Shown: positions 45,792-54,471, numbered from the stretch's first letter. The stretch is 64,000 bases of DNA from Mycobacterium sp. SMC-2 (GCF_025263485.1 NZ_CP079863.1:2728001-2792000); one strand, 5' to 3'. Notes: generated by a model from the letters alone, not told the origin. Translations and numbers: made by a program.

Positions 45792-47207
45792 CTAGTTGGC
45801 GACTCGGAAAGGATGACGACTCGGCTTGGGGTGCGCGGGTTTCCGGGACAGGGCGCGGGTGACCAAGCGCGCAACCCCGAGTTCGATGCCGCGGGCGAGT
45901 TCGTCGACGTCCGGTGTGGCGTCATAGTCGGCGGTGATGCCGAACGCGAGTTCGTCCACGTAGCTGAGCATGCTGATCACGGTGCGCAGCTGGAGGGCGA
46001 TCGGCGGTATGGGCAACATCTGCTCGACCGGGTGTCCCAGGACTTGCAGCCGCCGCCGGGGACCGGGCACGTTGCTGGCGAGCGTGACAACGCTGCGCTG
46101 CGGGAGCCGCGTCAGCAACCGAACCGACCACGAACTCAGTGCGAACGGCAGGTAATTGCTCAGCGCCACAAAGGTGTTCGCGGCCTCGCGCTCACCGCTT
46201 CTCTTGAGCCGGCCCAGTCGGGCGTGGACGGACTTCAGCCGCTTGACGGGATCAAGCTCGTCGACCGGCAACGAGGACAGCATCGCCGAGACGCGGATAT
46301 CGTCGCGATCCATGTCGTTTGACGAGCGCACCGATACGGGAATCATCGTGCGCAGCGAGTTGCGCCGGGGCTTTTCACCGCGGCGCAACAGGACGGTGCG
46401 GAAGCTATCGGTGATCGCGGCAAGCGCCACATCGTTGAGGGTGACGTCGTAGGCCTGGCACACGGTTTCGACGTCTCTCATCGAGACCCGCGCCGCGCTG
46501 TAACGGCGCACGTTGCTCACCGGCCCGCGCAGCGTCGATTTCGGCGCCGGGGACAGCAGGCCGGTGACGAATTCTGTTGCCCCCATGGCGGTGTGCGCGG
46601 CCGTGCTGGTGGTGGCCACCGAGGCACGCAACAACCCACCGGCCCAGGTCAGCGGGTTACGGCTCAGTCCCGCCGAGAGGACCACGGACGACGGTAGGTC
46701 CTTGGCGGCGCGGATATCGCTGGCATACGTCTCGACCGCGCCCGCGTCGGCGAGGCTGGTGAACATCCGCACGATGGCGATCCCGTCGGCCAGGCAGTGG
46801 TGAATCTTCATCAGTGTGGCCCACCGTCCCTCCGGCAGGCCCTCGATGACCCAGCACTCCCACAGCGGGTGATCGCGATCCAGTCTGCGTTCCATGAGAT
46901 CGGCGATCAAGCGGTACAACGCGGATTCGTCACCCGGGGGCGGCAAAGCCACCGAGCGCACGTGGTGGGTGATGTCGAAAGCGTTGTCCTCGACCCACTC
47001 CGGCGCCGTCAGATCGAAGGCGTGCTTGCGCACCACCTGGGTGAACCGGGGCACGGCGCGAATGCGTTCGGACAGCGTGGCGATCAGTTGCTGCCGATCC
47101 GGTACAGGCCCGTCAATGACGGCCAGGGTGCCGATCGCCATACTCAAGTGCCGGTCGGCGTCTTCGGCCTCGAGGAAACTGGCTTCCAGGGTGGTTAGCT
47201 GCTGCAT
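45792..47207 (-). CDS. WS/DGAT wax ester/triacylglycerol synthase
   Basis: The protein has 471 residues. It begins MQQLTTLEASFLEAEDADRHL, as in typical Tgs proteins. The catalytic motif HHCLADG is at 136-142, then NDVALAAITDSFR and SNVPGPRRRLQVLG. It makes triacylglycerol or wax ester as a storage lipid. Paired DosR-like boxes lie 62-100 bp upstream, fitting induction in hypoxia as for tgs1. It converges on the HAD-ATPase gene. Confidence 0.93.
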   Translation of the reverse strand: MQQLTTLEASFLEAEDADRHLSMAIGTLAVIDGPVPDRQQLIATLSERIRAVPRFTQVVRKHAFDLTAPEWVEDNAFDITHHVRSVALPPPGDESALYRLIADLMERRLDRDHPLWECWVIEGLPEGRWATLMKIHHCLADGIAIVRMFTSLADAGAVETYASDIRAAKDLPSSVVLSAGLSRNPLTWAGGLLRASVATTSTAAHTAMGATEFVTGLLSPAPKSTLRGPVSNVRRYSAARVSMRDVETVCQAYDVTLNDVALAAITDSFRTVLLRRGEKPRRNSLRTMIPVSVRSSNDMDRDDIRVSAMLSSLPVDELDPVKRLKSVHARLGRLKRSGEREAANTFVALSNYLPFALSSWSVRLLTRLPQRSVVTLASNVPGPRRRLQVLGHPVEQMLPIPPIALQLRTVISMLSYVDELAFGITADYDATPDVDELARGIELGVARLVTRALSRKPAHPKPSRHPFRVAN

Positions 47208-47271
47208 TGCCGCTCATCTCCGATACACGCTGATCGGAATCACTATCCGGCGCGCGGCGCGAGGCTCGGTA

Positions 47272-47307
47272 GTGCCGTTGGTCCCGAAGGGGTGGGACCG
47301 TCTACCC
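47272..47307. promoter_or_regulatory. Tandem DosR-like boxes before WS/DGAT
   Basis: GTGCCGTTGGTCCC (47272-47285; reverse GGGACCAACGGCAC, within a 14 of 20 match) and GGGACCGTCTACCC (47294-47307) are 22 bp apart. They lie between the 79-aa gene stop and the WS/DGAT start. Confidence 0.62.
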
Positions 47308-47320
47308 CGGGGCGGGACAA

Positions 47321-47560
47321 CTAGCGCCGCGCCGGCTGCGAGGCGCGGCCCACGTGGCCCAGGACGCGTTCCAAGACGGTATTCGAGAGATCGCCGTCGT
47401 CGGCGACGCGAGCCAGGCCGCGGCGGCGCAGGAACGTGTCGAGGCGTCGATCGGGGGACCAGTCGGCGTAAATGGGGCCGAGATACCGCGACTGCAGGAA
47501 TTCCGAAGCGAGGGCATCGACGTCAGAGTCGGTCAATAACAACGGTGGGATACCACCCAT
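47321..47560 (-). CDS. Small hypothetical protein in dormancy cluster
   Basis: A 79-residue protein. ATG 47560 is chosen because AAAGGAG lies 10 nt upstream; ATG 47569 would overlap it. LLTDSDVDALASEFLQSRYLG and RRLDTFLRRRGLARVADDGD suggest a helical, DNA- or protein-binding unit, but no family is recognised. A DosR-like box lies about 90 bp upstream. It precedes the WS/DGAT gene on the same strand. Confidence 0.7.
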   Translation of the reverse strand: MGGIPPLLLTDSDVDALASEFLQSRYLGPIYADWSPDRRLDTFLRRRGLARVADDGDLSNTVLERVLGHVGRASQPARR

Positions 47561-47649
47561 GGCCGTCATACTCCTTTGTTCAGCCGCAACCGCATCAGCC
47601 AAATTACGTCAGACGACCCCATTATTCCGTCACGCGCGGATTGCGGATA

Positions 47650-47663
47650 GGGCCCAAAGTCAT
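47650..47663. promoter_or_regulatory. DosR-like box before the 79-aa gene
   Basis: GGGCCCAAAGTCAT matches 10 of 14 core positions, 90 bp before ATG 47560. A weak partner, ACGTCAGACGACCC, is at 47606-47619, 44 bp away (twice the spacing seen elsewhere). Confidence 0.5.
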
Positions 47664-47691
47664 CACCGGCGCCGCGCCCGCGACCGCCGTG

Positions 47692-47721
47692 GTGGGCCCG
47701 GGCGGCGACGCCCGGGCCCAC
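47692..47721 (-). terminator. Strong hairpin downstream of hspX
   Basis: A perfect 13-bp GC-rich stem (GTGGGCCCGGGCG / CGCCCGGGCCCAC) with a GCGA loop starts 11 nt after the hspX stop on the minus strand. There is no T tract, as is common for mycobacterial terminators. Confidence 0.75.
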
Positions 47722-47732
47722 GCTCCCGTCGG

Positions 47733-48164
47733 CTACTTGGCGGCCACTTTCACGTGCTTCTCCTCCGGCGCCGGTTCCGAAACCGGCACGGAGACAGTCA
47801 GAATGCCTTTGTCGTACGTGGCCTTGATGTCGTCTTCGTTGGCGTTGGACGGCAGTGAGACGGTGCGGACGAACGAGCCGTAGGAGAATTCCGATCGGCC
47901 GTCGAACTCCTTCTTCTCGCTGCGCTCGGCCTTGATGGTGAGCTGACCGTCGCGGACGGTGATATCGACGTCCTTGGCCGGGTCGATGCCGGGGATCTCG
48001 GCGCGCACCTCGTAGCGGCCGTCGACCATCTCGTCTTCCAGCCGCATGAGCCGGGTGTCGAACATCGGACGGATTCCGGCGAACGACGGGAACGCCGAGA
48101 AGAACTCCGAGAACTCGGGGAACAACGTGTGCGGCTTCTGTGCCGCGGGCAGGGAGGTGGTCAT
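47733..48164 (-). CDS. hspX: Alpha-crystallin family small heat-shock protein HspX (Acr)
   Basis: A 143-residue Hsp20. LFPEFSEFFSAFPSFAGIRP, FDTRLMRLEDEMVDGRYEVRAEIPGID and YGSFVRTVSLP, ending with a GILTV strand, match mycobacterial HspX (Rv2031c, the 16-kDa antigen). It is an oligomeric chaperone that builds up in hypoxic dormancy. A DosR box at 48238-48251 is shared with the divergent nrdZ. A strong hairpin closes the gene. Confidence 0.96.
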   Translation of the reverse strand: MTTSLPAAQKPHTLFPEFSEFFSAFPSFAGIRPMFDTRLMRLEDEMVDGRYEVRAEIPGIDPAKDVDITVRDGQLTIKAERSEKKEFDGRSEFSYGSFVRTVSLPSNANEDDIKATYDKGILTVSVPVSEPAPEEKHVKVAAK

Positions 48165-48237
48165 CGTCTTCTCCTGAGATGTCTGTTGCCTGAAACTTAC
48201 GTCTTCGATCCGACCATGCGAGCCTGCGCGGCGGTAG

Positions 48238-48251
48238 GGACGGAAGTCCTT
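48238..48251. promoter_or_regulatory. DosR box in the hspX-nrdZ divergent region
   Basis: GGGACGGAAGTCCT matches 11 of 14 core positions. It lies 74 bp upstream of hspX and 48 bp upstream of the nrdZ ATG. Confidence 0.75.
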
Positions 48252-48298
48252 ATCACGTTTTGGGCGACGACTTTTGGCGTGACGGGGATACTCGGAGG

Positions 48299-50404
48299 AT
48301 GGTCAGGAAAGTTCGGTCCGCGCAGTGGCCGAAGAGCGTCAGGCGCCGGGACGGCCGCCTGGTGCCTTTCGACGTGGGCCGCATCGAGGCGGCGATCGCG
48401 CGGGCCGCGCGTGAGGTCGGGCATACCGACCCGGACGTGCCCGGCACGCTGGCCGGGTCGGTCGCCGACGCGCTGGTGGGTCGGGCCCGCAGCGGAATTC
48501 CGACCGTGGAGGACATCCAAGACGTGGTCGAGGCGCAGCTGGCGGTGGCCGGCCTGGGCGACGTCGCCCGCGCTTACGTCGTCTACCGCCGGCACCATGC
48601 CGAGTTGCGCGCGACCAAAGACCTGATCGGTGTGCGCGATGAGCTGAAATTGAGCGTCGCCGCCGCGACAGTGCTGGGCGAGCGGTACCTGCTTCGAGAC
48701 GACCATGGCAGGCCCGTGGAATCGACCGGCGAGATGATGGACCGCGTCGCCGAGCATGTCGCGAGGGCCGAAGAACAGTTCCGGCCCGGGTCCTCGGCGG
48801 TCTGGGCCGGGCGGTTTTCGGAGCTGCTGCGTGGCCTGGAGTTCTTACCCAACTCGCCGACGCTGATGAACGCCGGCACCGGGCTGGGGCTGCTTTCCGG
48901 GTGTTTCGTTCTGCCCGTGGATGATTCGCTGCGCTCGATCTTCACGGCGCTCGCGCAGAGCGCGGACATACACCAGGCCGGGGGCGGGACCGGCTACACC
49001 TTCACCCACCTCCGGCCCGCCGGTGATCTGGTGGCCCGCACCGGCGGGACGGCCAGCGGGCCGCTGTCGTTTCTCCGGCTGTTCGACTACGCGGCCGAGG
49101 TCATCTCGATGGGCGGTCGCCGACGCGGCGCGTCGATGGCGGTGCTCGACGCATCGCATCCCGACATCTACGACTTCGTCACCACCAAGGCCGGCTCGCC
49201 GAGCGAACTCAACCAGTTCAACCTGTCGGTGGGCGTGACCGACGAATTCCTGCGCGCCGTCGGGCGCGGCGGCAGCCACCGGTTGGTCAACCCGAGGACG
49301 GGCAAGACGGTCGCGACGGTGCCCGCCGCCGACCTGTTCACCGCGATCTGCGAGGCGGCCCACCGATGCGGCGACCCCGGACTGGTGTTCCTCGACACCA
49401 TCAACCGCGCCAACCCGACGCCGGCGCTGGGCCGGATCGAGGCCACCAACCCGTGTGGGGAAGTCCCGCTGTTGCCCTACGAGTCGTGCAACCTGGGCTC
49501 GATCAACCTGGCCCGGATGGTCCGGGCCGGCGGTGTCGACTGGGACCGGCTGGCAGCGGTGGCGGAGCTGTCCGTGCGTTTTCTGGACGACGTCATCGAC
49601 GTCAGCCGATTTCCGTTCCCCGAGATCGAGGCGGCCACCAAGGCCACCCGCAAGATCGGGCTGGGCGTGATGGGTTTGGCGGAAATGTTGGCCGCCTTGG
49701 GAATTCCCTATGACAGCGAGCGCGGGGTTCGCCTGGCCGGCCGGATAGCCCGCACCGTCAACCGGGTGGCGCATGCCGCCTCGGAGCGGCTGGCGCAGGA
49801 GCGGGGGCCGTTTCCGGCTTTTCCGGGCAGCCGATTCGCGGGTTCGACGCCGCGGCGCAACGCCCAGCTCACCTCGATCGCCCCGACCGGCACCATCTCG
49901 TTGATCGCCGGCACGAGCGCGGGCATCGAGCCGATGTTCGCGATCGCCTACGTGCGCGCGGTCATCGGGCGACGCCTGCTGGAAGTCAACCCGTGTTTCG
50001 ACCGGCTGGCCCGCGACCGGGGTTTCTACCATCCCGACCTGATCGCCCAAATCGCCCGGTGCGGCGGCGTGCGGGAGGATCCTCATGTGCCCGCCGACAT
50101 TCGGGCGGCGTTTCCCACCGCGGCGGAAATCGCCCCCGAGTGGCACCTGCGGATGCAGGCCGCCGTGCAGCGCCACGTCGACGCCGCGGTGTCCAAGACG
50201 GTCAACCTGCCGGCCGAATCGACCGTGGAGGACGTCCGCGAGATCTATCTGGCCGCGTGGAAGGCGAGGGTGAAAGGAATCACCGTGTACCGCTACGGGA
50301 CCCGGGCCGGACAGGTGCTCAGTTACGTCGGTTCCGACCGGGCGCTGCTTGCCGCCGACGCCACGTTCAGCGGCGGCTGCCTGGGACGCAGGTGCGAGTT
50401 TTGA
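48299..50404 (+). CDS. nrdZ: Adenosylcobalamin-dependent ribonucleotide reductase (class II), NrdZ
   Basis: The protein has 701 residues from ATG 48299. An N-terminal ATP-cone (about 10-100) is followed by the RNR barrel: SGCFV (C202), QAGGGTGY (226-233), and the active-site N384-P-C386-G-E388 with C397 in ESCNLGSIN. The C-terminal GGCLGRRC pair can re-reduce the active site. It makes dNTPs without oxygen, suiting hypoxia; Rv0570 is in the DosR regulon. GGAGG lies almost against the ATG; a TTG at 48260 is the alternative. Confidence 0.93.
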   Translation: MVRKVRSAQWPKSVRRRDGRLVPFDVGRIEAAIARAAREVGHTDPDVPGTLAGSVADALVGRARSGIPTVEDIQDVVEAQLAVAGLGDVARAYVVYRRHHAELRATKDLIGVRDELKLSVAAATVLGERYLLRDDHGRPVESTGEMMDRVAEHVARAEEQFRPGSSAVWAGRFSELLRGLEFLPNSPTLMNAGTGLGLLSGCFVLPVDDSLRSIFTALAQSADIHQAGGGTGYTFTHLRPAGDLVARTGGTASGPLSFLRLFDYAAEVISMGGRRRGASMAVLDASHPDIYDFVTTKAGSPSELNQFNLSVGVTDEFLRAVGRGGSHRLVNPRTGKTVATVPAADLFTAICEAAHRCGDPGLVFLDTINRANPTPALGRIEATNPCGEVPLLPYESCNLGSINLARMVRAGGVDWDRLAAVAELSVRFLDDVIDVSRFPFPEIEAATKATRKIGLGVMGLAEMLAALGIPYDSERGVRLAGRIARTVNRVAHAASERLAQERGPFPAFPGSRFAGSTPRRNAQLTSIAPTGTISLIAGTSAGIEPMFAIAYVRAVIGRRLLEVNPCFDRLARDRGFYHPDLIAQIARCGGVREDPHVPADIRAAFPTAAEIAPEWHLRMQAAVQRHVDAAVSKTVNLPAESTVEDVREIYLAAWKARVKGITVYRYGTRAGQVLSYVGSDRALLAADATFSGGCLGRRCEF

Positions 50405-50442
50405 CCCAGTCCAAAGGAGCAGGCCGATTGGCGGGCCGGGCG

Positions 50443-50456
50443 GGGTCCAACGACCC
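50443..50456. promoter_or_regulatory. Possible DosR-like palindrome before protease gene
   Basis: GGGTCCAACGACCC (50443-50456; symmetric GGGTC-4-GACCC) lies 84 bp before GTG 50540. It matches 10 of 14 core positions but has T for A in the half-site. Confidence 0.4.
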
Positions 50457-50539
50457 TTGTGGCGACCACGGCGTCGCCCTACTTTCGGGTAGGAGGCGGC
50501 AGTCGAACGGTCCGGCCTCGGCGACATTGGAGGTTTGAG

Positions 50540-51700
50540 GTGCGCGATGCGATCCCACTAGGGCGGATCGCCGGCTTTCCGGTGAATGTCCACTGGAGCG
50601 TGCTGGTCATTCTGTGGTTGTTCACCTGGAGCCTGGCAAGCACGCTGCCCGGCAGCGTCAAAGGGTATTCGCCGCTCGCCTACTGGGCGGCTGGAGCGTG
50701 CGGGGCGCTGGTGCTGCTGGCATCGCTGGTGGCGCACGAGCTCGCGCACGCCGTCGTCGCACGCCGCGCCGGGGTGTCCGTGGGGAGCGTGACGCTGTGG
50801 CTGTTCGGCGGGGTGACCACCCTCGGCGGCGAGGCGAAGACACCCAAGGCGGCCTTCCGGATCGCGATTGTCGGCCCGGCCACCAGCCTCGCGCTGGCGG
50901 CCATTTTCGGTGGATCGGCCGCGGCGCTGCATTCGGTGCGGGCCGCCCCCATCGTGGTCGGCGTCGCTTCCTGGTTGGCCGGCATCAACCTGCTGCTGGG
51001 TCTGTTCAATATGTTGCCGGGCGCGCCCTTGGACGGCGGACGGGTGCTGCGGGCCTTTCTGTGGCGCCGCCACGGGGACAGCGTGCGCGCCAGCATCGGT
51101 GCGGCCCACGCGGGCCGGGTGGTCGCCTTCATACTCATTGCGTTGGGTTTGGCCGAATTCTTGCTCGGCGGCCTGGTCGGTGGCGTCTGGCTGGCGTTCA
51201 TCGGCTGGTTCATCTTCGCCGCCAGTCGCGAAGAGGAGATGCGGATCTCGACTCAGCAGATGTTCTCCGGGGTACGCGTCGCCGACGCGATGACGGCCCG
51301 GCCGCACACCGCCCCAGGGTGGATCAGCGTGGACGATTTCGTGCAGCGTTATGTGCTCGGCGATCGGCACTCGGCGTACCCGGTCGTCGACCGGAGCGGG
51401 TCGGTCTCGGGTCTGATCACGTTGCGGCAGTTGCGTGACGTGCCGCCCGGGCGGCGCGCCACCACGACCGTGGGTGAGGTCGCGCAACCCCTGCCAGAGG
51501 TGCCGTCCGGCGCGCCGCAGGAGCCGCTGACCGCCCTGCTGGAGCGGATGGCGCCCGCAGGCCACCGCAGCCGTGCCCTGGTGTTCGACGGCGGCCAGGT
51601 CGTCGGCATCGTGACGCCCACCGATGTGGCGCGCCTCATCGAGGTTTACCGGCTCGCCCACCCAGATGACGCGAGACCGGCTTCGGCGCAGAGCATTTGA
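50540..51700 (+). CDS. Site-2 protease with CBS domains (Rip3/Rv2625c-like)
   Basis: A 386-residue membrane metalloprotease. HELAH (66-70) and the second zinc motif [11 protein letters not shown] (157-167) lie within about six membrane spans. A pair of CBS repeats follows (about 255-375; [39 protein letters not shown]). The family cleaves membrane anti-sigma factors; CBS domains bind adenine nucleotides. It is likely the Rv2625c homologue of the DosR regulon. GTG 50540 follows GGAGG. The frame is open upstream to 50459. Confidence 0.9.
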   Translation: MRDAIPLGRIAGFPVNVHWSVLVILWLFTWSLASTLPGSVKGYSPLAYWAAGACGALVLLASLVAHELAHAVVARRAGVSVGSVTLWLFGGVTTLGGEAKTPKAAFRIAIVGPATSLALAAIFGGSAAALHSVRAAPIVVGVASWLAGINLLLGLFNMLPGAPLDGGRVLRAFLWRRHGDSVRASIGAAHAGRVVAFILIALGLAEFLLGGLVGGVWLAFIGWFIFAASREEEMRISTQQMFSGVRVADAMTARPHTAPGWISVDDFVQRYVLGDRHSAYPVVDRSGSVSGLITLRQLRDVPPGRRATTTVGEVAQPLPEVPSGAPQEPLTALLERMAPAGHRSRALVFDGGQVVGIVTPTDVARLIEVYRLAHPDDARPASAQSI

Positions 51701-51706
51701 GATAGG

Positions 51707-52528
51707 TCAGGGTTTGTGGGCGACGATCGCGACGGCCGCGAGTTGCCTGCGATGCCGGCGGAACGTGCGCCGCATCGTGAGCACCCGCTTGCGGGCTTCG
51801 GAGTGCACCAACACGTTCCTGACGAACCGCAGCGCCCCGAGCACCCCCTCGTCGGCGACCAGTCGGCGCGGTTGCAGCAGGGCCATCGGGGCGGTCGCGA
51901 CGTGGTCGACCACGAGCCCATGGTCGACCAGCAGCCGCGACCATTCCGCAATGGTCAGCGGCCGCGCGTTCACCTTGATCGCACGGGCCAGCGACCGCCG
52001 GATGTCGGTGCTGACCTCGTCGGAGACCGTGTCCGGCGTGAGCGCCAGTTCGTGGATCGCGTAGCGGCCCCGCGGCCGCAACACCCGGGCCGCCTCGGCG
52101 ACGATGGCGTGCTTGGTCGCGTCGCCCTGCATGGTCAGCATCGCCTCCCCGATGACGACATCGGTGCTGGCGTCCGGCAATCCGGTGGACGCCGCGTCCG
52201 TGACCCGGACGGCGCCGTTCTCGACACCGAGTTCGCTGAGCACGCCGCGAACCACGTTGGCCGCGTCGGGATCGCCCTCGGCGCCGACATACGACCGCGG
52301 GTGGCGGGCCAGGATCTCGGTGGCCGTGCGGCCCAGGCCCGGGGCCAGCTCGACCACGTCGGCGTCGGCCAACTCGGCGCGGGCCAGCAGGGTGCGGGTG
52401 AGCTCGACACCGCCGGGGCGAAGGACGCGTTTGCCGAGCCGGGCCAGCAGCCAATGGCCGGCAACAGCATCGTCGGCGCGACTCGCCGAAGGCAGGGGAC
52501 GGCGGGACTCGGCGTGCGGCTTAGTCAT
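51707..52528 (-). CDS. SAM-dependent methyltransferase, Rv2622 homologue
   Basis: The protein has 273 residues, the Rv2622 length. VELAPGLGRTATEILARHP (motif I, about 57-75), TDVVIGEAMLTMQGD and AEAARVLRPRGRYAIHEL are typical. The substrate is unknown. It is divergent from fdxA across a 95-bp gap. Its stop is 7 bp from the protease stop. Confidence 0.88.
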   Translation of the reverse strand: MTKPHAESRRPLPSASRADDAVAGHWLLARLGKRVLRPGGVELTRTLLARAELADADVVELAPGLGRTATEILARHPRSYVGAEGDPDAANVVRGVLSELGVENGAVRVTDAASTGLPDASTDVVIGEAMLTMQGDATKHAIVAEAARVLRPRGRYAIHELALTPDTVSDEVSTDIRRSLARAIKVNARPLTIAEWSRLLVDHGLVVDHVATAPMALLQPRRLVADEGVLGALRFVRNVLVHSEARKRVLTMRRTFRRHRRQLAAVAIVAHKP

Positions 52529-52592
52529 CAGACCGCCTGCCGCGCAGGGTTTTCCAGGGGCTTCACGATTTGTGCTCCCAAATTGTTTCGTT

Positions 52593-52614
52593 TTTACAAG
52601 TCATATTGTGTAAA
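52593..52614. promoter_or_regulatory. Palindrome upstream of fdxA
   Basis: TTTACA-N10-TGTAAA, with inner ACAA/TTGT, lies 10 bp before the fdxA ATG in an AT-rich stretch. It is a candidate operator for the Cys-containing regulator encoded next in the operon. Confidence 0.5.
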
Positions 52615-52623
52615 CTCTAGCGC

Positions 52624-52980
52624 ATGACGTACGTGATCGGTAAGCCATGCATCGACGTGATGGACCGTGCTTGCGTGGAGGAGTGTCCCGTCGACTGTAT
52701 CTACGAGGGCGGCCGTGCGCTCTACATTCATCCCGACGAATGCGTGGACTGCGGCGCCTGCGAGCCGGTGTGCCCGGTCGAGGCCATCTATTACGAGGAC
52801 GACCTGCCCGAAGACCTCAAACCGTATCTGGCCGATAACGAGGTGTTCTTCACCGAGACGCTGCCGGGCCGCGACGCCCCGCTGGGTTCCCCGGGTGGGG
52901 CGGCCAAAATAGGTCCGCTCGGTGTAGACACTCCTTTGGTGGCCGCTCATCCGAGGGCCGAGGAAGCGGAAGGAGCGTGA
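52624..52980 (+). CDS. fdxA: Seven-iron ferredoxin FdxA
   Basis: The protein has 118 residues. The 7Fe-8S pattern is CIDVMDRACVEECPVDCIYEGG, then CVDCGACEPVCPVEAI. The first cluster has the C-x7-C-x3-C-P arrangement of a [3Fe-4S] site and the second is the usual [4Fe-4S] C-x2-C-x2-C-x3-CP. It transfers low-potential electrons. It heads an operon with a Cys-containing regulator, a membrane protein, a cupin and a flavoenzyme. In M. tuberculosis fdxA is hypoxia induced, but no DosR box is seen here. Confidence 0.93.
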   Translation: MTYVIGKPCIDVMDRACVEECPVDCIYEGGRALYIHPDECVDCGACEPVCPVEAIYYEDDLPEDLKPYLADNEVFFTETLPGRDAPLGSPGGAAKIGPLGVDTPLVAAHPRAEEAEGA

Positions 52981-52987
52981 GGGTGCC

Positions 52988-53668
52988 GTGAAGCTGCCGC
53001 CCACGTCGGTCCGAGAGTCCGCCGGCCGCCGCCGCGAGGTGCTGCGGGTGCTGCGGGCGTCGCGTGATCCCCTGAGCATCGCCGCGATCGCCGACATGCT
53101 GGGCGTGCATCCCAACACCGTCCGTTTCCACCTCGACAGCCTCGTCGGCGACGGCCAGGTGGAACTGGTCGAGCTGGACCGTAAGGGGCCCGGGCGGCCA
53201 CCGCTGATGTTCCGCGCGGTTCGGCAGATGGATCGCGGCGGGACGCGGCACTATCGGCTGCTCGCCGAGGTCCTGGCCACGGCGTTCGCCGGAGAGCGCG
53301 ACGCCGGCGCCAAGGCGTTGGCCGCGGGACGGGCCTGGGGGCGAAAGCTGGATGCCAGCCGACAGCCGGTGCCGACGAGCCCCACCAGCGCCGTCGACGC
53401 CGTCGACCACCTGGTCAACATGCTCGACGAACTCGGCTTCGCGCCCGAACGCCGGGTCGCCGACGGCGAGCAACAGGTGGGGCTGCGCCACTGCCCGTTC
53501 CTGGAGCTGGCCGAAAACCGGACGACCGTCGTGTGCCCTGTGCACCTCGGCCTCATGCAAGGCGCCATGGACGCCTGGGGAGCGCCGGTCTCGGTCGATC
53601 GGCTCGACGCCTTCGTCGAACCGGATCTGTGCGTGGCGCACCTGGCGCTGCAGAAGGAGGCCAAATGA
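52988..53668 (+). CDS. SufR/ArsR-like HTH regulator with Cys cluster (Rv2621c homologue)
   Basis: The protein has 226 residues. A winged HTH (LSIAAIADMLGVHPNTVRFHL, about 29-49) precedes a helical domain. C169 (RHCPFLELA), C183 (VVCPVHLGLM) and C215 (DLCVAHL) plus nearby His could bind an iron-sulfur cluster, as in SufR-type regulators. It is coupled to fdxA (7 bp upstream) and to a membrane protein (4-bp overlap). GTG 52988 is used. A paralogue is at 55421. Confidence 0.85.
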   Translation: MKLPPTSVRESAGRRREVLRVLRASRDPLSIAAIADMLGVHPNTVRFHLDSLVGDGQVELVELDRKGPGRPPLMFRAVRQMDRGGTRHYRLLAEVLATAFAGERDAGAKALAAGRAWGRKLDASRQPVPTSPTSAVDAVDHLVNMLDELGFAPERRVADGEQQVGLRHCPFLELAENRTTVVCPVHLGLMQGAMDAWGAPVSVDRLDAFVEPDLCVAHLALQKEAK

Positions 53669-54090
53669 GCACCGGACCGGCGATCGCCGTCGCGGTCATC
53701 TTTGTGTGGCTCGGCATGGTGCTGGCCATCTCGTTCCTGGAAGCGCCGCTGAAGTTCCGCGCGCCCAACGTGACGTTGCAGATCGGGCTCGGCATCGGCC
53801 GGCTGGTGTTTCGCGCCCTCAACACCGTCGAGGTGTGCTTCGCCGTGGTCGTCGTGGCCATCGCGGTCGCCGGCCACATCTCGGCGGGCATCTCCACGGC
53901 GATTTTCGTCGCCGCCGCTGCGCTGGCCGTGCAGTTGATTGCGGTGCGCCCGGCGCTGACGCGCCGATCCGACAGCGTGCTCGCCGGGGCGGAGGGACCG
54001 CGCTCCCGGGCCCACTACGTGTACGTCGGCTTCGAGGTGGTCAAGGTGGCCGCGCTCATCGTGGCGGGGATACTGCTATTGACGGGCTGA
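53665..54090 (+). CDS. Conserved membrane protein, Rv2620c homologue
   Basis: A 141-residue integral membrane protein, the length of Rv2620c, with about four hydrophobic segments (AIAVAVIFVWLGMVLAISFL, FAVVVVAIAVAG, AIFVAAAALAVQLIAV, and the last near the C-terminus). It begins with ATG overlapping the regulator stop (ATGA). It has no known catalytic motif. A redox- or detoxification-linked operon role is suggested by its neighbours only. Confidence 0.85.
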   Translation: MSTGPAIAVAVIFVWLGMVLAISFLEAPLKFRAPNVTLQIGLGIGRLVFRALNTVEVCFAVVVVAIAVAGHISAGISTAIFVAAAALAVQLIAVRPALTRRSDSVLAGAEGPRSRAHYVYVGFEVVKVAALIVAGILLLTG

Positions 54091-54122
54091 CCGGGTCCGC
54101 TCAAGCGCAAAGGACTCAGCCA

Positions 54123-54467
54123 ATGGAATCGATCTCGTTGACCAGCCTCGCGTCCGAAAAGCTCGCCGAGGCTAAGGAATCGCACAGCGGCCGGGCCGCT
54201 CACACCATCCACGGCGGCCACAGCCGCGAACTTCGGCAGACCGTGCTGGCTTTGCTTGCCGGAAACGAACTTGCCGAACACGACAGCCCCGGTGAGGCGA
54301 CGCTGCAGGTGCTGCAGGGCCACGTGCGCCTGACCGCCGGCGATGACGCCTGGCATGGCAAGACCGGTGACCATGTCGCGATTCCGGCCGAACGCCACGC
54401 CCTGCACGCGGTCGAGGATTCGGTGGTCATCCTGACCGTGCTCAAGACCATTCCGTCGGCTCACTAG
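54123..54467 (+). CDS. Cupin domain protein, Rv2619c homologue
   Basis: A 114-residue single-domain cupin. The first motif region is ELAEHDSPGEATLQVLQGHV (about 50-69) with one His and one Glu, and the second is HGKTGDHVAIPAERHALHA (about 78-96). Metal binding is uncertain because the histidines are sparse. Its start is 33 bp after the membrane protein gene, and the flavoenzyme gene follows 4 bp downstream. Confidence 0.87.
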   Translation: MESISLTSLASEKLAEAKESHSGRAAHTIHGGHSRELRQTVLALLAGNELAEHDSPGEATLQVLQGHVRLTAGDDAWHGKTGDHVAIPAERHALHAVEDSVVILTVLKTIPSAH

Positions 54468-54471
54468 CCGG

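Noticed and set aside
48260..48299. TTG 48260 as nrdZ start
   Set aside because: ATG 48299 gives the expected length and follows GGAGG, although the spacing is tight.
52529..52592. DosR box for fdxA
   Set aside because: No GGGAC-4-GTCCC-like palindrome is present; the site found there is of a different type.
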